The position numbers and the translations under genes are program-made. A stretch of DNA of 40,002 nucleotides from Hephaestia sp. MAHUQ-44 (GTDB lineage: Bacteria > Pseudomonadota > Alphaproteobacteria > Sphingomonadales > Sphingomonadaceae). This document shows positions 23,921 to 31,225 of the stretch, piece after piece. The stretch is from NCBI RefSeq assembly GCF_023806085.1, contig NZ_JAMSLX010000021.1, positions 1-40,002 on the forward strand. Direction: 5' to 3'. Each line of letters begins with the position of its first letter. Within the stretch, counting starts at the first letter, position 1. The notes beneath the pieces are model-generated. The model was not told where the DNA came from. It did no database searches and saw nothing but the letters and a program-made list of their open reading frames with translations.

Positions 23921-24276
23921 TGGACGCGCACGCCGCCGTTTCCTCGCTGTCCGCGCTCGCGCATCCGGGCCGCCTCGAGGTGTTCCGCCTGCTCGTTCGC
24001 GCCGGCGCCGAAGGCATGGCCTCCGGCGACATCGCGCGCGCGACGGGCCATGTGCCGCAGACCCTTTCGGGCAACCTGAACATCCTCGGCCACGCCGGGC
24101 TCGTGTCGTCGCGGCGCGAGGGCCGCTCGATCATCTACACCGCCGACTATGCCGCCATGACCGACCTGCTCGGCTTCCTGATGGAAGATTGCTGCGGCGG
24201 CGCCCCGGAGATCTGCGCGCCGCTCGCTGATGTCGTCACCAGGGCCGCATGCTGCCAACCCGGAGCCGTTCAATGA
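23920..24276 (+). CDS. arsR: ArsR-family arsenical repressor
   Basis: This 118-residue winged-helix protein has the ArsR pattern: Leu-Ala-His-Pro-Gly-Arg-Leu-Glu-Val-Phe-Arg-Leu-Leu, Ser-Gly-Asp-Ile-Ala-Arg-Ala-Thr-Gly and a DNA-reading helix Pro-Gln-Thr-Leu-Ser-Gly-Asn-Leu-Asn-Ile-Leu. The metalloid site is not the classical Cys-Val-Cys of the E. coli plasmid type. It is a C-terminal group, Cys91-Cys92 and Cys99 (Asp-Cys-Cys-Gly-Gly-Ala-Pro-Glu-Ile-Cys), with another Cys-Cys near the end. Its ATG shares one base with the arsI stop, and its stop overlaps arsC by 4 bases. It presumably represses the whole operon through the dyad at 23405-23446. Confidence 0.92.
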   Translation: MDAHAAVSSLSALAHPGRLEVFRLLVRAGAEGMASGDIARATGHVPQTLSGNLNILGHAGLVSSRREGRSIIYTADYAAMTDLLGFLMEDCCGGAPEICAPLADVVTRAACCQPGAVQ

Positions 24277-24800
24277 CCGACCGCGTCTTCAACATCCTGT
24301 TCCTCTGCACCGGCAACTCCGCCCGCTCGATCCTCGCCGAGAGCGCGATGAACAAGCTCGGCGAAGGCCGTTTCCGTGGCTATTCCGCGGGCAGTTTCCC
24401 CAAGGGCGCAGTCAACCCCGACGCGCTGCAGCTCCTCACCCGCATCGGCTATCCGACCGAAGACTTGCGTTCGAAGAGCTGGGAGGAGTTCTCGAAGCCC
24501 GACGCGCCGACGATGGATTTCGTGTTCACCGTCTGCGACGATGCCGCTGGCGAGACGTGTCCGATCTGGCCCGGACACCCGATGACCGCGCATTGGGGCA
24601 TCGAAGACCCGAGCCATGTCGAGGGCAACGATATCGAGCGCGAACGCGCTTTCGTGACCGCGTTGCACTATCTCGAGAACCGCATCAAGCTGTTCCTGGC
24701 GCTGCCGTTCGACCAGCTCGACCCGATGGCCTTGAGGGCGCATGTCCGCGAGATCGGCCAGACCGAAGGCGCGAGCAGCCGGCGCGGGGACGCCGCGTGA
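24273..24800 (+). CDS. arsC: Arsenate reductase, low-molecular-weight phosphatase type
   Basis: The N-terminal loop Cys12-Thr-Gly-Asn-Ser-Ala-Arg18-Ser is the C(X)5R signature of the low-molecular-weight protein-tyrosine-phosphatase fold used by one arsenate reductase class. It reduces arsenate to arsenite, which Acr3 can export. The 175-residue length, with an Asp-Pro-Ser-His region and a C-terminal extension, fits. Other conserved parts are Arg-Ser-Lys-Ser-Trp-Glu-Glu-Phe and Val-Cys-Asp-Asp-Ala. I chose the ATG at 24273, which overlaps the arsR stop as ATGA, rather than an in-frame codon 24 bases earlier. Its own stop overlaps the acr3 GTG. The redox partner (thioredoxin or glutaredoxin) cannot be told for certain. 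Confidence 0.9.
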   Translation: MTDRVFNILFLCTGNSARSILAESAMNKLGEGRFRGYSAGSFPKGAVNPDALQLLTRIGYPTEDLRSKSWEEFSKPDAPTMDFVFTVCDDAAGETCPIWPGHPMTAHWGIEDPSHVEGNDIERERAFVTALHYLENRIKLFLALPFDQLDPMALRAHVREIGQTEGASSRRGDAA

Positions 24801-25861
24801 GCGATGCGGCCGCGGCGCCGAAGCCCGCGATCGGCACCTTCGAACGCTATCTCAGCCTCTGGGTAGCGGCGTGCATCGCCGTCGGTATCGCGCTCGGCTA
24901 TGCGCTTCCCGGCCTGTTCGCGGTCATCGCCTCGGCCGAGATCGCGCGCGTCAACATCGTCGTCGCGCTGCTCATCTGGCTGATGATCGTACCGATGCTG
25001 CTCAAGATCGACCTCGGTGCGCTGGGATCGGTCCGCCGGCACTGGAAGGGCGTCGGCGTCACGCTCTTCATCAACTGGGCGGTGAAGCCGTTTTCGATGG
25101 CGCTGCTCGGCACCTTCTTCCTCGGCTATCTGTTCCGCCCCTGGCTGCCCGAGGCTGAGATCGGCTCCTATATCGCCGGCCTCATCCTGCTCGCCGCGGC
25201 ACCCTGCACGGCGATGGTGTTCGTATGGTCCAACCTGTGCGACGGCGAGCCCAACTACACACTCAGCCAGGTCGCGCTGAACGACGTCATCATGGTGTTC
25301 GCCTTCGCGCCGCTCGTCGCGCTGCTGCTCGGGGTCGCGTCGATCACGGTGCCGTGGGACACGCTGCTCATCTCGGTCCTGCTCTACATCGTCGTGCCGG
25401 TGATCGCCGCGCAGCTCATCCGCCGCGCGCTGCTTGGCCGAGGCGGACAGCCTGCGCTCGCTCGGCTGCTCGCCGCGCTTGGTCCTGTGTCGCTGCTCGC
25501 GCTCCTCACCACGCTCGTCCTGTTGTTCGGATTTCAGGGCGAGGCGATCATCGCGCATCCCTTGGTCATCGCGCTCATTGCCGTGCCGATCCTCATCCAG
25601 GTCTATTTCAATGCGGGGCTCGCCTATTGGCTGAGCCGCCGGTTCGGCGTCGCGTGGTGCGTCGCCGCGCCTGCCGCACTGATCGGCGCTTCCAACTTCT
25701 TCGAGCTGGCCGTCGCCGCCGCGATCAGCCTGTTCGGCCTCGGCTCCGGCGCCGCGCTCGCCACAGTGGTCGGCGTGCTGGTCGAGGTGCCGGTGATGCT
25801 CTCGGTCGTCGGACTCGTGAAGAAAACCCGACCCTGGTATGAGCGGTCGTTGCCCGCATAA
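24797..25861 (+). CDS. acr3: Arsenite efflux permease Acr3
   Basis: This 354-residue integral membrane protein has about ten hydrophobic segments and the Acr3/BASS-family arrangement. The conserved Ala-Ala-Pro-Cys-Thr-Ala-Met-Val-Phe-Val-Trp-Ser motif holds the cysteine needed for arsenite transport, followed by Asn-Tyr-Thr-Leu-Ser-Gln-Val-Ala-Leu-Asn-Asp. Later Phe-Asn-Ala-Gly-Leu-Ala-Tyr and Ser-Asn-Phe-Phe-Glu-Leu-Ala are also typical. The GTG at 24797 overlaps the arsC stop as GTGA, which fixes the start; a longer upstream frame is only the arsC gene in another frame. It exports the arsenite produced by ArsC and ArsI and is the last gene of the operon, followed by a hairpin. Confidence 0.94.
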   Translation: MSDAAAAPKPAIGTFERYLSLWVAACIAVGIALGYALPGLFAVIASAEIARVNIVVALLIWLMIVPMLLKIDLGALGSVRRHWKGVGVTLFINWAVKPFSMALLGTFFLGYLFRPWLPEAEIGSYIAGLILLAAAPCTAMVFVWSNLCDGEPNYTLSQVALNDVIMVFAFAPLVALLLGVASITVPWDTLLISVLLYIVVPVIAAQLIRRALLGRGGQPALARLLAALGPVSLLALLTTLVLLFGFQGEAIIAHPLVIALIAVPILIQVYFNAGLAYWLSRRFGVAWCVAAPAALIGASNFFELAVAAAISLFGLGSGAALATVVGVLVEVPVMLSVVGLVKKTRPWYERSLPA

Positions 25862-25902
25862 TCCTGCGCAGCGCCTTCGCGAACATCACCGATAGAAGGT
25901 CA

Positions 25903-25934
25903 GGGCGGCCGCTCCCTTACGGGATCGGCCGCCC
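25903..25934 (+). terminator. Hairpin after acr3
   Basis: GGGCGGCCG at 25903-25911 pairs with CGGCCGCCC at 25926-25934. Inside it TCCC and GGGA can add four more pairs around a TTAC loop. It lies 41 bases after the acr3 stop with no run of T behind it. Placement at the operon end supports a termination or mRNA 3'-stabilising role. Confidence 0.6.
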
Positions 25935-26208
25935 CGTCGCATAAGCGATTGGCACGGGGTTCGCCCGCGCCCAGCGGACGCCGCTGACGCGGCGGCGCTG
26001 ATGTTCGGCCCCCTCGAGGCGAGGGTGGTCGGCGCTCCCTGCTAGGCCCGCCACGGCGCGCCGCAAGTTCGGCTGCGCCGAACTGCTCCATTGCATTCCG
26101 CCCCTGCGGGTGCGGCCCGCCGCTTCTGCGGGCCTCTCCGGTCGCTCTCGCCGCCCACCCCCGCCTCGCGGGGGGCCTGTGGGTTTTTGGGCAGTGCTGG
26201 AGGCACCG
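25935..26208. other. GC-rich non-coding block before ArdC remnant
   Basis: No gene is supported here. The block is rich in short GC hairpins and contains the 13-mer CCCTGCGGGTGCG (26102-26114), which also occurs upstream of the intact ardC gene (22433-22445). That suggests a common origin of the two leaders. Confidence 0.45.
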
Positions 26209-26520
26209 ATGGTTTTCACCTTCCAACCGCCGTTTTTCACTGGACTGTCAGGATATATCGCCGAAATGGGTTCGGCGTTCCTGTGTGCGGCGCTCGGCAT
26301 CGTGCCGACCGTGCGCCACGCCGATTATCTCGCGGCGTGGCTGGACGTGCTGCGCGCCGACAATCGGGCGATTTTCCGCGCCGCCTCGGCGGTGAGCAAG
26401 GCGGCGGACTGGTTGCTGGCGCGGCATGCAGAGGCGGCGGCGATGTGCCCGCATGATAACGCGGGGCCGGGCACGGACCCCGCCCCGGCCCCCGTTGCCG
26501 CGACGGCGGGCGCGTCATGA
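26209..26520 (+). CDS. Truncated ArdC-like protein (C-terminal part only)
   Basis: This 103-residue frame resembles the last third of the ArdC-type metallopeptidase encoded at 22523. Ala-Glu-Met-Gly-Ser-Ala-Phe-Leu-Cys-Ala-Ala-Leu-Gly-Ile corresponds to Ala-Glu-Leu-Thr-Ala-Ser-Phe-Ile-Leu-Ala-Asp-Leu-Gly-Ile. Tyr-Leu-Ala-Ala-Trp-Leu-Asp-Val-Leu-Arg and Arg-Ala-Ile-Phe-Arg-Ala-Ala-Ser also align with the longer gene. The His-Glu-x-x-His motif and the DNA-binding half are absent. An ATG at 26209 follows GGAGG closely, so a short product may still be made. The tail of about 30 residues (Pro/Ala/Gly-rich) is unlike the other copy. It overlaps the next small gene by 4 bases. Either a degenerate paralogue or a rewired small protein is possible. 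Confidence 0.65.
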   Translation: MVFTFQPPFFTGLSGYIAEMGSAFLCAALGIVPTVRHADYLAAWLDVLRADNRAIFRAASAVSKAADWLLARHAEAAAMCPHDNAGPGTDPAPAPVAATAGAS

Positions 26521-26744
26521 CCCGCCCGGAGCCGCCGCCGCCCGACGCATTCGCGGTCGAGGCGACGCCGATTGGGCCGCAAAGCCTCGTCCCCGGCGTC
26601 GTCCCGATCACCCCGCGCGATCGCCTCGCCGCGCGCGCCGCCGCGCTGCTCGAACCCAACCGGCCGCAGCGCCCCTGCGACCTCGGCCAGTTCGACCTCA
26701 ACGCGCGCAACCAGTTCGACCTCTTCCAGCCAAAGGAGCCCTGA
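26517..26744 (+). CDS. Small conserved-element hypothetical protein (75 aa)
   Basis: The ATG at 26517 overlaps the stop of the ArdC remnant (ATGA), and the next gene starts 3 bases after its stop, so it sits inside a tight operon. The sequence is Pro-rich at the start, then has Pro-Arg-Asp-Arg-Leu-Ala-Ala-Arg-Ala-Ala-Ala-Leu-Leu-Glu and a Phe-Asp-Leu-Asn-Ala-Arg-Asn-Gln-Phe-Asp-Leu-Phe end. No signal peptide or membrane segment is visible. I do not recognise the family. The operon position and clean overlaps are the only support. Confidence 0.55.
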   Translation: MTRPEPPPPDAFAVEATPIGPQSLVPGVVPITPRDRLAARAAALLEPNRPQRPCDLGQFDLNARNQFDLFQPKEP

Positions 26745-26746
26745 CC

Positions 26747-27199
26747 ATGCACCTCCTCACCCCCGACCTGCGCGCCGCGCTGGTCGCCAACCATATGGCG
26801 CGCTGCGCGGCCACCGACGCCGAGGTTCGCGAGCCCGACCCCGCCCCGGTGGTCAAATTCTTCAACCCCGTCGGCGCGGCGACATGGCTCGCGACCGAAC
26901 TCGACGCCGATGGCGACACCCTGTTCGGCCTAGCCGATCTCGGGTTCGGTTGTCCCGAACTCGGCAGTTTCAGCCTTGCTGAGATCGCCGCGCTCCGGCT
27001 TCCGTTGGGGCTCGCGATCGAGCGCGACCTGTCGTTCGCCAGCCTCATCCCGCTGTCGCTGTGGGCCGATGCGGCCCGCCAAGCCGGATCGATCAGCCAG
27101 GCCGAGGCGGCGCTGGCGGACACCGATGCCCGGCTGCGCGCCGCGCTCGACCATCTCGCGACGCAAGAGCTTCCGCCCGGAGAATCCGAGGGCGGCTGA
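26747..27199 (+). CDS. DUF2958 family protein
   Basis: This 150-residue protein matches the DUF2958 pattern found on conjugative elements: Leu-Leu-Thr-Pro-Asp-Leu-Arg-Ala at the start, Val-Val-Lys-Phe-Phe-Asn-Pro-Val-Gly-Ala-Ala-Thr-Trp-Leu, then Asp-Thr-Leu-Phe-Gly-Leu-Ala-Asp-Leu-Gly-Phe-Gly-Cys-Pro-Glu-Leu-Gly and Leu-Gly-Leu-Ala-Ile-Glu-Arg-Asp-Leu. The C-terminal 40 residues form a predicted helical tail. The start ATG at 26747 has AAAGGAG upstream. The biochemical role is unknown. Such genes commonly travel with ArdC and ParB homologues, as here. Confidence 0.85.
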   Translation: MHLLTPDLRAALVANHMARCAATDAEVREPDPAPVVKFFNPVGAATWLATELDADGDTLFGLADLGFGCPELGSFSLAEIAALRLPLGLAIERDLSFASLIPLSLWADAARQAGSISQAEAALADTDARLRAALDHLATQELPPGESEGG

Positions 27200-27282
27200 C
27201 GCGCGGGCGCGTCTCGCCCGCACCCCGATGCCGGTCCCGTCCGACGGTCACGGACCCGACGCGACCGGCGCTGACAAGGAGC

Positions 27283-29124
27283 ATGACGATGAAACTCGAC
27301 TTCATTCCGCTCGACCGGCTGTCGGTCGGCAAGACCAACATGCGCACCGCCAGAAAGGCGCCTGACGTGGCCGATCTGCTGCCGACCGTGCGTAAGCGCG
27401 GGGTCCTGCAGCCGATCATCGTTCGCCCCGACGGTGCCGATCGCTACGAGATCGTCGCCGGATTGCGGCGCTTCACCGCCGCGACCCTCGTCGCGGACGA
27501 ACGTCGCGAGAGCGACGAGGACGCGGCTTGCGAGATCGCGATGATGCCGTGCGCGATCCTCGATGCGGGCGACGACGTCGACGCGATCGAGGCGTCGCTG
27601 ATCGAGAATGTGGCGCGGCGCGACGCCGACGAAGTCACGCTATGGGAAACGTTCACGCGCTTGGTGAAGGAGGGCCGCAGCGTCGACGACATCGCGGGCA
27701 CGTTCGGCCTGCCCGAGCTGGCGGTCAAACGCGTGCTCGCGCTCGGCAATCTGTTGCCCGCGATCCGCCGGATGTACGCGCGCGAAGAGATCGACCGCGC
27801 CGCCGTGCGGCACCTCACGCTCGCCAGCAAGCGCCAGCAACAGGCATGGCTGGCGCTCGCCAAGGACGACAACGCCGATTGTCCGACCGGCCACCAACTG
27901 AAGGCGTGGCTGTTCGGCGGGCAGTCGATCGCGGTCGAACATGCCTTGTTCGACGTGGCGGCGAGCGGGCTCGTGGTCATCGCCGACCTGTTCGGCGACG
28001 AGCGCTATTTCGCCGATGCCGAGGCGTTCTGGAGCGCGCAGGACGCCGCGATCGAGGCGAAGCGCGCCGGCTATATCGATGTGGGCTGGGCCGATGCGAT
28101 CGTGGTAGGCCCGTCGGATCATTTTGCGTCGTGGGACTACGAGAAGACTCCCAAGCGCAAGGGCGGGCGCGTCTATCTCGACGTCCGCGCGAGCGGCGAG
28201 GTCGTGGTCCACGAAGGCTATGTCGGCCGCAAGGAAGCCGCGCGGCTCGCGCGCGGCGAGGCAGAAGGTGCGCGCGAGAAACCGGCGCGCCCCGAATGCA
28301 CGAGCAAGATGCAGACCTATATCGACCTGCATCGCCACGCCGCCGTGCGCGCCGCGCTGACCGGTCACCCCGGCGTCGCGTTCCGGTTGATGGTCGCGCA
28401 TGCCATCGCGGGGTCGCTGCTGTGGAGCGTCCGCTGCGAGCCGCAGACCGCGCGCTCGGACGCCATCGGCGAGAGCGTCGAGAGTGGCCGCGCCGAGGCG
28501 GCGTTCGACGAGCGCCGTCGCGCGGTGCTCGCCTTGCTCGACGTTGATCCCGACACGCCCACTGTCACGCGCGGTAATGCCGATCCGTACAAGCTGGTCG
28601 CCCTGTTCCTGCGCTTGCTCGATCTGCCAGACGCGGCCGTGATGGAGGTGGTCGCCATCGTGATGGGCGAGACGCTCGCCAGCGGCAGCGCCGCCGTCGA
28701 GGCGGTCGGGCTGCATATCGGGGTCGACATGGCGCGCTATTGGCAGGCCGATGAGGCCTTCTTCGCACTGATCCGCGACAGGAAGGTGATGACCCGGATC
28801 GTCGCCGAGGTCGCGGGCGAGGCGGTCGCCGAGGCCAACGCCAAGGAGAAGATCGCGACGATGAAGACGATCGTCCGCGATCATCTCGACGGCACCAACG
28901 GGCGCGCGCAGGCCGTCCCCTGGGTGCCGCGCTGGATGGCGTTCCCGCCATCGGCCTATACCGTGCGCGGCGGGGTCGGCACGGTCGGGGCCAATGCTTT
29001 GGTTGCGGCGGCGAAATTGCCCGAGCCCGATGGCGAGGGCGGCCCCGATGCCTTCCCGCCTGCCGCGCCAGCAATCCGGCCGCCCACGGACGCGAATGGC
29101 GAGCCGGTGTTGCTCGCGGCGTGA
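27283..29124 (+). CDS. ParB/RepB/Spo0J-family protein, long element-borne type
   Basis: The first roughly 110 residues form the ParB N-terminal nuclease/CTPase fold: Ile-Pro-Leu-Asp-Arg-Leu-Ser-Val-Gly, then Gly-Val-Leu-Gln-Pro-Ile-Ile-Val-Arg and Tyr-Glu-Ile-Val-Ala-Gly-Leu-Arg-Arg-Phe-Thr-Ala-Ala. A ParB helix-turn-helix (about residues 130-185) contains Ile-Ala-Gly-Thr-Phe-Gly-Leu-Pro-Glu-Leu-Ala-Val-Lys-Arg-Val-Leu. A large C-terminal region of over 400 residues, present in many integrative-element homologues, follows. The total of 613 residues is about twice that of a chromosomal ParB. The start at 27283 has AAGGAGC upstream. No parA is seen nearby, so classical partition is doubtful; DNA binding for element regulation or stability is more likely. 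Confidence 0.88.
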   Translation: MTMKLDFIPLDRLSVGKTNMRTARKAPDVADLLPTVRKRGVLQPIIVRPDGADRYEIVAGLRRFTAATLVADERRESDEDAACEIAMMPCAILDAGDDVDAIEASLIENVARRDADEVTLWETFTRLVKEGRSVDDIAGTFGLPELAVKRVLALGNLLPAIRRMYAREEIDRAAVRHLTLASKRQQQAWLALAKDDNADCPTGHQLKAWLFGGQSIAVEHALFDVAASGLVVIADLFGDERYFADAEAFWSAQDAAIEAKRAGYIDVGWADAIVVGPSDHFASWDYEKTPKRKGGRVYLDVRASGEVVVHEGYVGRKEAARLARGEAEGAREKPARPECTSKMQTYIDLHRHAAVRAALTGHPGVAFRLMVAHAIAGSLLWSVRCEPQTARSDAIGESVESGRAEAAFDERRRAVLALLDVDPDTPTVTRGNADPYKLVALFLRLLDLPDAAVMEVVAIVMGETLASGSAAVEAVGLHIGVDMARYWQADEAFFALIRDRKVMTRIVAEVAGEAVAEANAKEKIATMKTIVRDHLDGTNGRAQAVPWVPRWMAFPPSAYTVRGGVGTVGANALVAAAKLPEPDGEGGPDAFPPAAPAIRPPTDANGEPVLLAA

Positions 29125-29295
29125 GGCGGCGGTCTGGCGCGATGTTCCAGCGGCGCGCGTGCGTCGCTGGAATGGCCGCGAGGCCGGGCGTCATCGTTCG
29201 CGACGCACCCATCGAGACGCTTGAGCATCAATCGTGCGCCCTCGTCCGGCCCTGACGGCGCCGGCCTCGGGCGCGCGGCAAACAGGAGAAAGATC

Positions 29296-29739
29296 ATGGC
29301 CGACCGTGTTTCGGTGACCATCACCATCGGCGGAATGCTGCGCTTGTGCGACCGCGATCATCTGGTCGAGACCATCATCGGCGAAGGACTATCGACCGAA
29401 TGGAACGGGCTCGCGTTCGACGCGACGCAGATCGCGGTCGATGCGCCGCTGCGGCTGGTTGCGCACGATGTGGCCTGGGGCAGGCTCGACGCGCTCGAAG
29501 CGTTTTGTTGTGACAAGGCGCTGCCGTTCGTCCGCTGGTCAGGCGGCTATGGCGGCGAATGGTCGCCCGAGCGCGTCGTGTTCACCGGGACCGGCGAACC
29601 GGCTAGTTATATCGCCGACGAAAACGAGCGCATCGTAATCGATCGGCCGACGATCGACCGGCTCGGTAGCTTCCAGGCGATCCTCGCCTATTTCGATGCC
29701 GCCGATCTCGCGGTGCCGCCGCTGATCGTCATCCCCTGA
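29296..29739 (+). CDS. Hypothetical protein (147 aa) of the conjugative element
   Basis: The ATG at 29296 follows AGGAGAAAG, and the frame keeps the codon bias of its neighbours. The protein begins Met-Ala-Asp-Arg-Val-Ser-Val-Thr-Ile-Thr-Ile-Gly-Gly and contains a Trp/Gly-rich middle (Val-Arg-Trp-Ser-Gly-Gly-Tyr-Gly-Gly-Glu-Trp). It ends Leu-Ala-Val-Pro-Pro-Leu-Ile-Val-Ile-Pro. No signal or membrane segment is evident, so it should be cytoplasmic. I do not recognise a family. It follows the ParB-like gene after 171 bases and precedes a decayed nuclease gene on the other strand. Confidence 0.7.
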   Translation: MADRVSVTITIGGMLRLCDRDHLVETIIGEGLSTEWNGLAFDATQIAVDAPLRLVAHDVAWGRLDALEAFCCDKALPFVRWSGGYGGEWSPERVVFTGTGEPASYIADENERIVIDRPTIDRLGSFQAILAYFDAADLAVPPLIVIP

Positions 29740-29861
29740 CCAAGGAGCGCGCGCCCGAGCCGGACCCTGACGGGGCGCGGTCGGGATGCGCGCGGCGCCG
29801 GACGAGGCGCGCGACGTACGACGAAACCGCGCCCGTCGGTTGCGCGCACAATTATGATCGC

Positions 29862-30081
29862 CGACGGTCCCGAGCGCCAGTTCGGCACGGCACTTGGCCT
29901 GGTCGGCGTGGGTTTCGGGCGCATCGATCCCGGCGATGCGGATGCGTTCGCCGCTCGTCAGGCGGAACGTATCACCGTCGGGCACATAGCGAATCCGGGC
30001 CTCGTCCGCTGGCGTGGCGGCGATCAGCAGCAGCGCTGAAAGGGCCGTCAGTCGCGGAATCGGGCGTGTCGTGTTGGGCAT
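29862..30081 (-). pseudogene. Thermonuclease (SNase-like) gene, truncated
   Basis: The frame starts with a signal-peptide-like stretch (Leu-Thr-Ala-Leu-Ser-Ala-Leu-Leu-Leu-Ile-Ala-Ala). It then has the SNase landmarks Asp-Gly-Asp-Thr-Phe-Arg-Leu and Arg-Ile-Arg-Ile-Ala-Gly-Ile-Asp-Ala-Pro-Glu-Thr, followed by Ala-Lys-Cys-Arg-Ala-Glu-Leu-Ala-Leu-Gly. Similarity stops near 29862. The open frame continues to 29539 through unrelated Arg-rich sequence and across the antisense of the 147-residue gene. The second catalytic arginine region (Asp-Arg-Tyr-Gly-Arg in relatives) is missing, so the product should be inactive. A related segment in another frame suggests a frameshift plus deletion. Confidence 0.6.
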
Positions 30082-30506
30082 GTCGACGCGCATCGTGGCG
30101 CTTCTCGACGCCTGGCGCCAGCCCCGAAGCCGCGCCCGTCGTCGAGCGCCGGCGGTCGGCGGTTGGTGTCATCGCGGAGCGCGAGAGGCGCGGTCCTGTC
30201 CGCCGATCCCCTCGCGGGTCGTGCCACCTGCGCCACCTGTTCGTCCTATTCTCGAACCGCGCCTGACGCGTTCCGGCTCCTCAAGCGCATGACCTGGACG
30301 ACCATATCCCGCGCGAAACCATCGCCGGCGGACCGATTTCCCCGCCCGCCTGACGGCGGTCTCCTCGCGGTCGCTGCGCTTCAAATCGCTGCCTTGCTCC
30401 GGTCCTCCGCTGCGCTCCGGCTGCCGGTTCGCGCGCGCCACGTGGCCGTCCTCACGGTCGCGCCATCGTCCGGAAACGGTCCGGGCGACCTTCAAGGAGA
30501 CGAACA
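30082..30506. other. Gene-poor, GC-rich gap before DUF736
   Basis: No gene is supported in these 425 bases. The right half repeats CCTCCGCTGCGCTCCGG-like wording that also occurs before ardC. A good ribosome-binding site for the DUF736 gene (AAGGAGA at 30494-30500) ends the block. Confidence 0.4.
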
Positions 30507-30827
30507 ATGCCAGCCATCGGACATGTCAGCCGCGACGGAAACGGCTTCAAGGGACAGCTCAATACGCTCTCGATCCGCGCCGATATCGCGATCTTGCCGA
30601 CCACCCGCAAGACCAACGACCGGCAGCCCGACTATCGGGTGATGGCGGGCGGGGTCGAGGTCGGCGCCGGCTGGAACCGGGTCGGCGAATCCTCGGGCAA
30701 CGACTATGTGTCGCTGAGCCTCGCCGCCCCCGAATTCGGACCGCGCCGGCTCTACGCCAATCTCGGCCGCGCCGCCGGCCAGGATGACGACGATTCCTAC
30801 GCGATCATCTGGAATCCGGCCGACTGA
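30507..30827 (+). CDS. DUF736 family protein
   Basis: This 106-residue protein has the DUF736 outline: Ile-Gly-His-Val-Ser-Arg-Asp-Gly-Asn-Gly-Phe-Lys-Gly-Gln-Leu-Asn-Thr-Leu, then Pro-Asp-Tyr-Arg-Val-Met-Ala-Gly-Gly-Val-Glu-Val-Gly-Ala-Gly-Trp and Tyr-Val-Ser-Leu-Ser-Leu-Ala-Ala-Pro-Glu-Phe-Gly. It ends Trp-Asn-Pro-Ala-Asp. DUF736 genes are frequent companions of relaxase and ArdC genes on alphaproteobacterial plasmids and integrative elements; no activity is known. A strong ribosome-binding site precedes it. Confidence 0.92.
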   Translation: MPAIGHVSRDGNGFKGQLNTLSIRADIAILPTTRKTNDRQPDYRVMAGGVEVGAGWNRVGESSGNDYVSLSLAAPEFGPRRLYANLGRAAGQDDDDSYAIIWNPAD

Positions 30828-31000
30828 CCGCCGACGGCTCCCGCGCTGCTTCCGGCGCGGGAGCCGATGCGCTTCGGCGTGAGCGGCAGGGGGGCGGAAT
30901 CGACCATAGCCGATTGCGACCCTGCCGAAGGCGGTGCCCGGCGTGCATGCCGAGCGCGACGCGGCGCCATCACGCGCCGCCAAGCCGGAGGGATCTTTGC

Positions 31001-31225
31001 ATGGACGACACCGCCAAGCGCGCCCAGGCCGCGCGCGAGACCTGTCCTTTTCTGACCGCCCCGCAGGCCGCGTTCCATCTCGGGATCGCCTACAGCACGC
31101 TGCGCGCGCTGCGCGCGGCCGGGCGCGCGCCGCTGGGGCGCAAGCACGGCAGGACCTGGCGCTATCATATCGACGATCTCGAGGCCTGGTCGCAGGCGCG
31201 CAGCGGCGGTTCGGGCCGTGACTGA
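31001..31225 (+). CDS. Excisionase/MerR-like helix-turn-helix protein
   Basis: This 74-residue protein consists of a single small helix-turn-helix: Phe-Leu-Thr-Ala-Pro-Gln-Ala-Ala-Phe-His-Leu-Gly-Ile-Ala-Tyr-Ser-Thr-Leu, followed by Gly-Arg-Thr-Trp-Arg-Tyr-His-Ile-Asp-Asp-Leu-Glu-Ala-Trp. The pattern matches AlpA/Xis-type DNA-binding proteins of integrative elements. The ATG at 31001 has GGAGG 13 bases upstream. Its stop lies inside the start of the S26 peptidase gene (8-base overlap), so it heads a transcript with traF-like and transglycosylase genes. It may regulate transfer genes or help excision. Confidence 0.85.
   Translation: MDDTAKRAQAARETCPFLTAPQAAFHLGIAYSTLRALRAAGRAPLGRKHGRTWRYHIDDLEAWSQARSGGSGRD

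Noticed and set aside
24230..24796. N-terminal extension of Acr3 to 543 residues
   Set aside because: The extra part is antiphase reading of arsC. The GTG at 24797 overlaps the arsC stop and starts at the true N-terminus.
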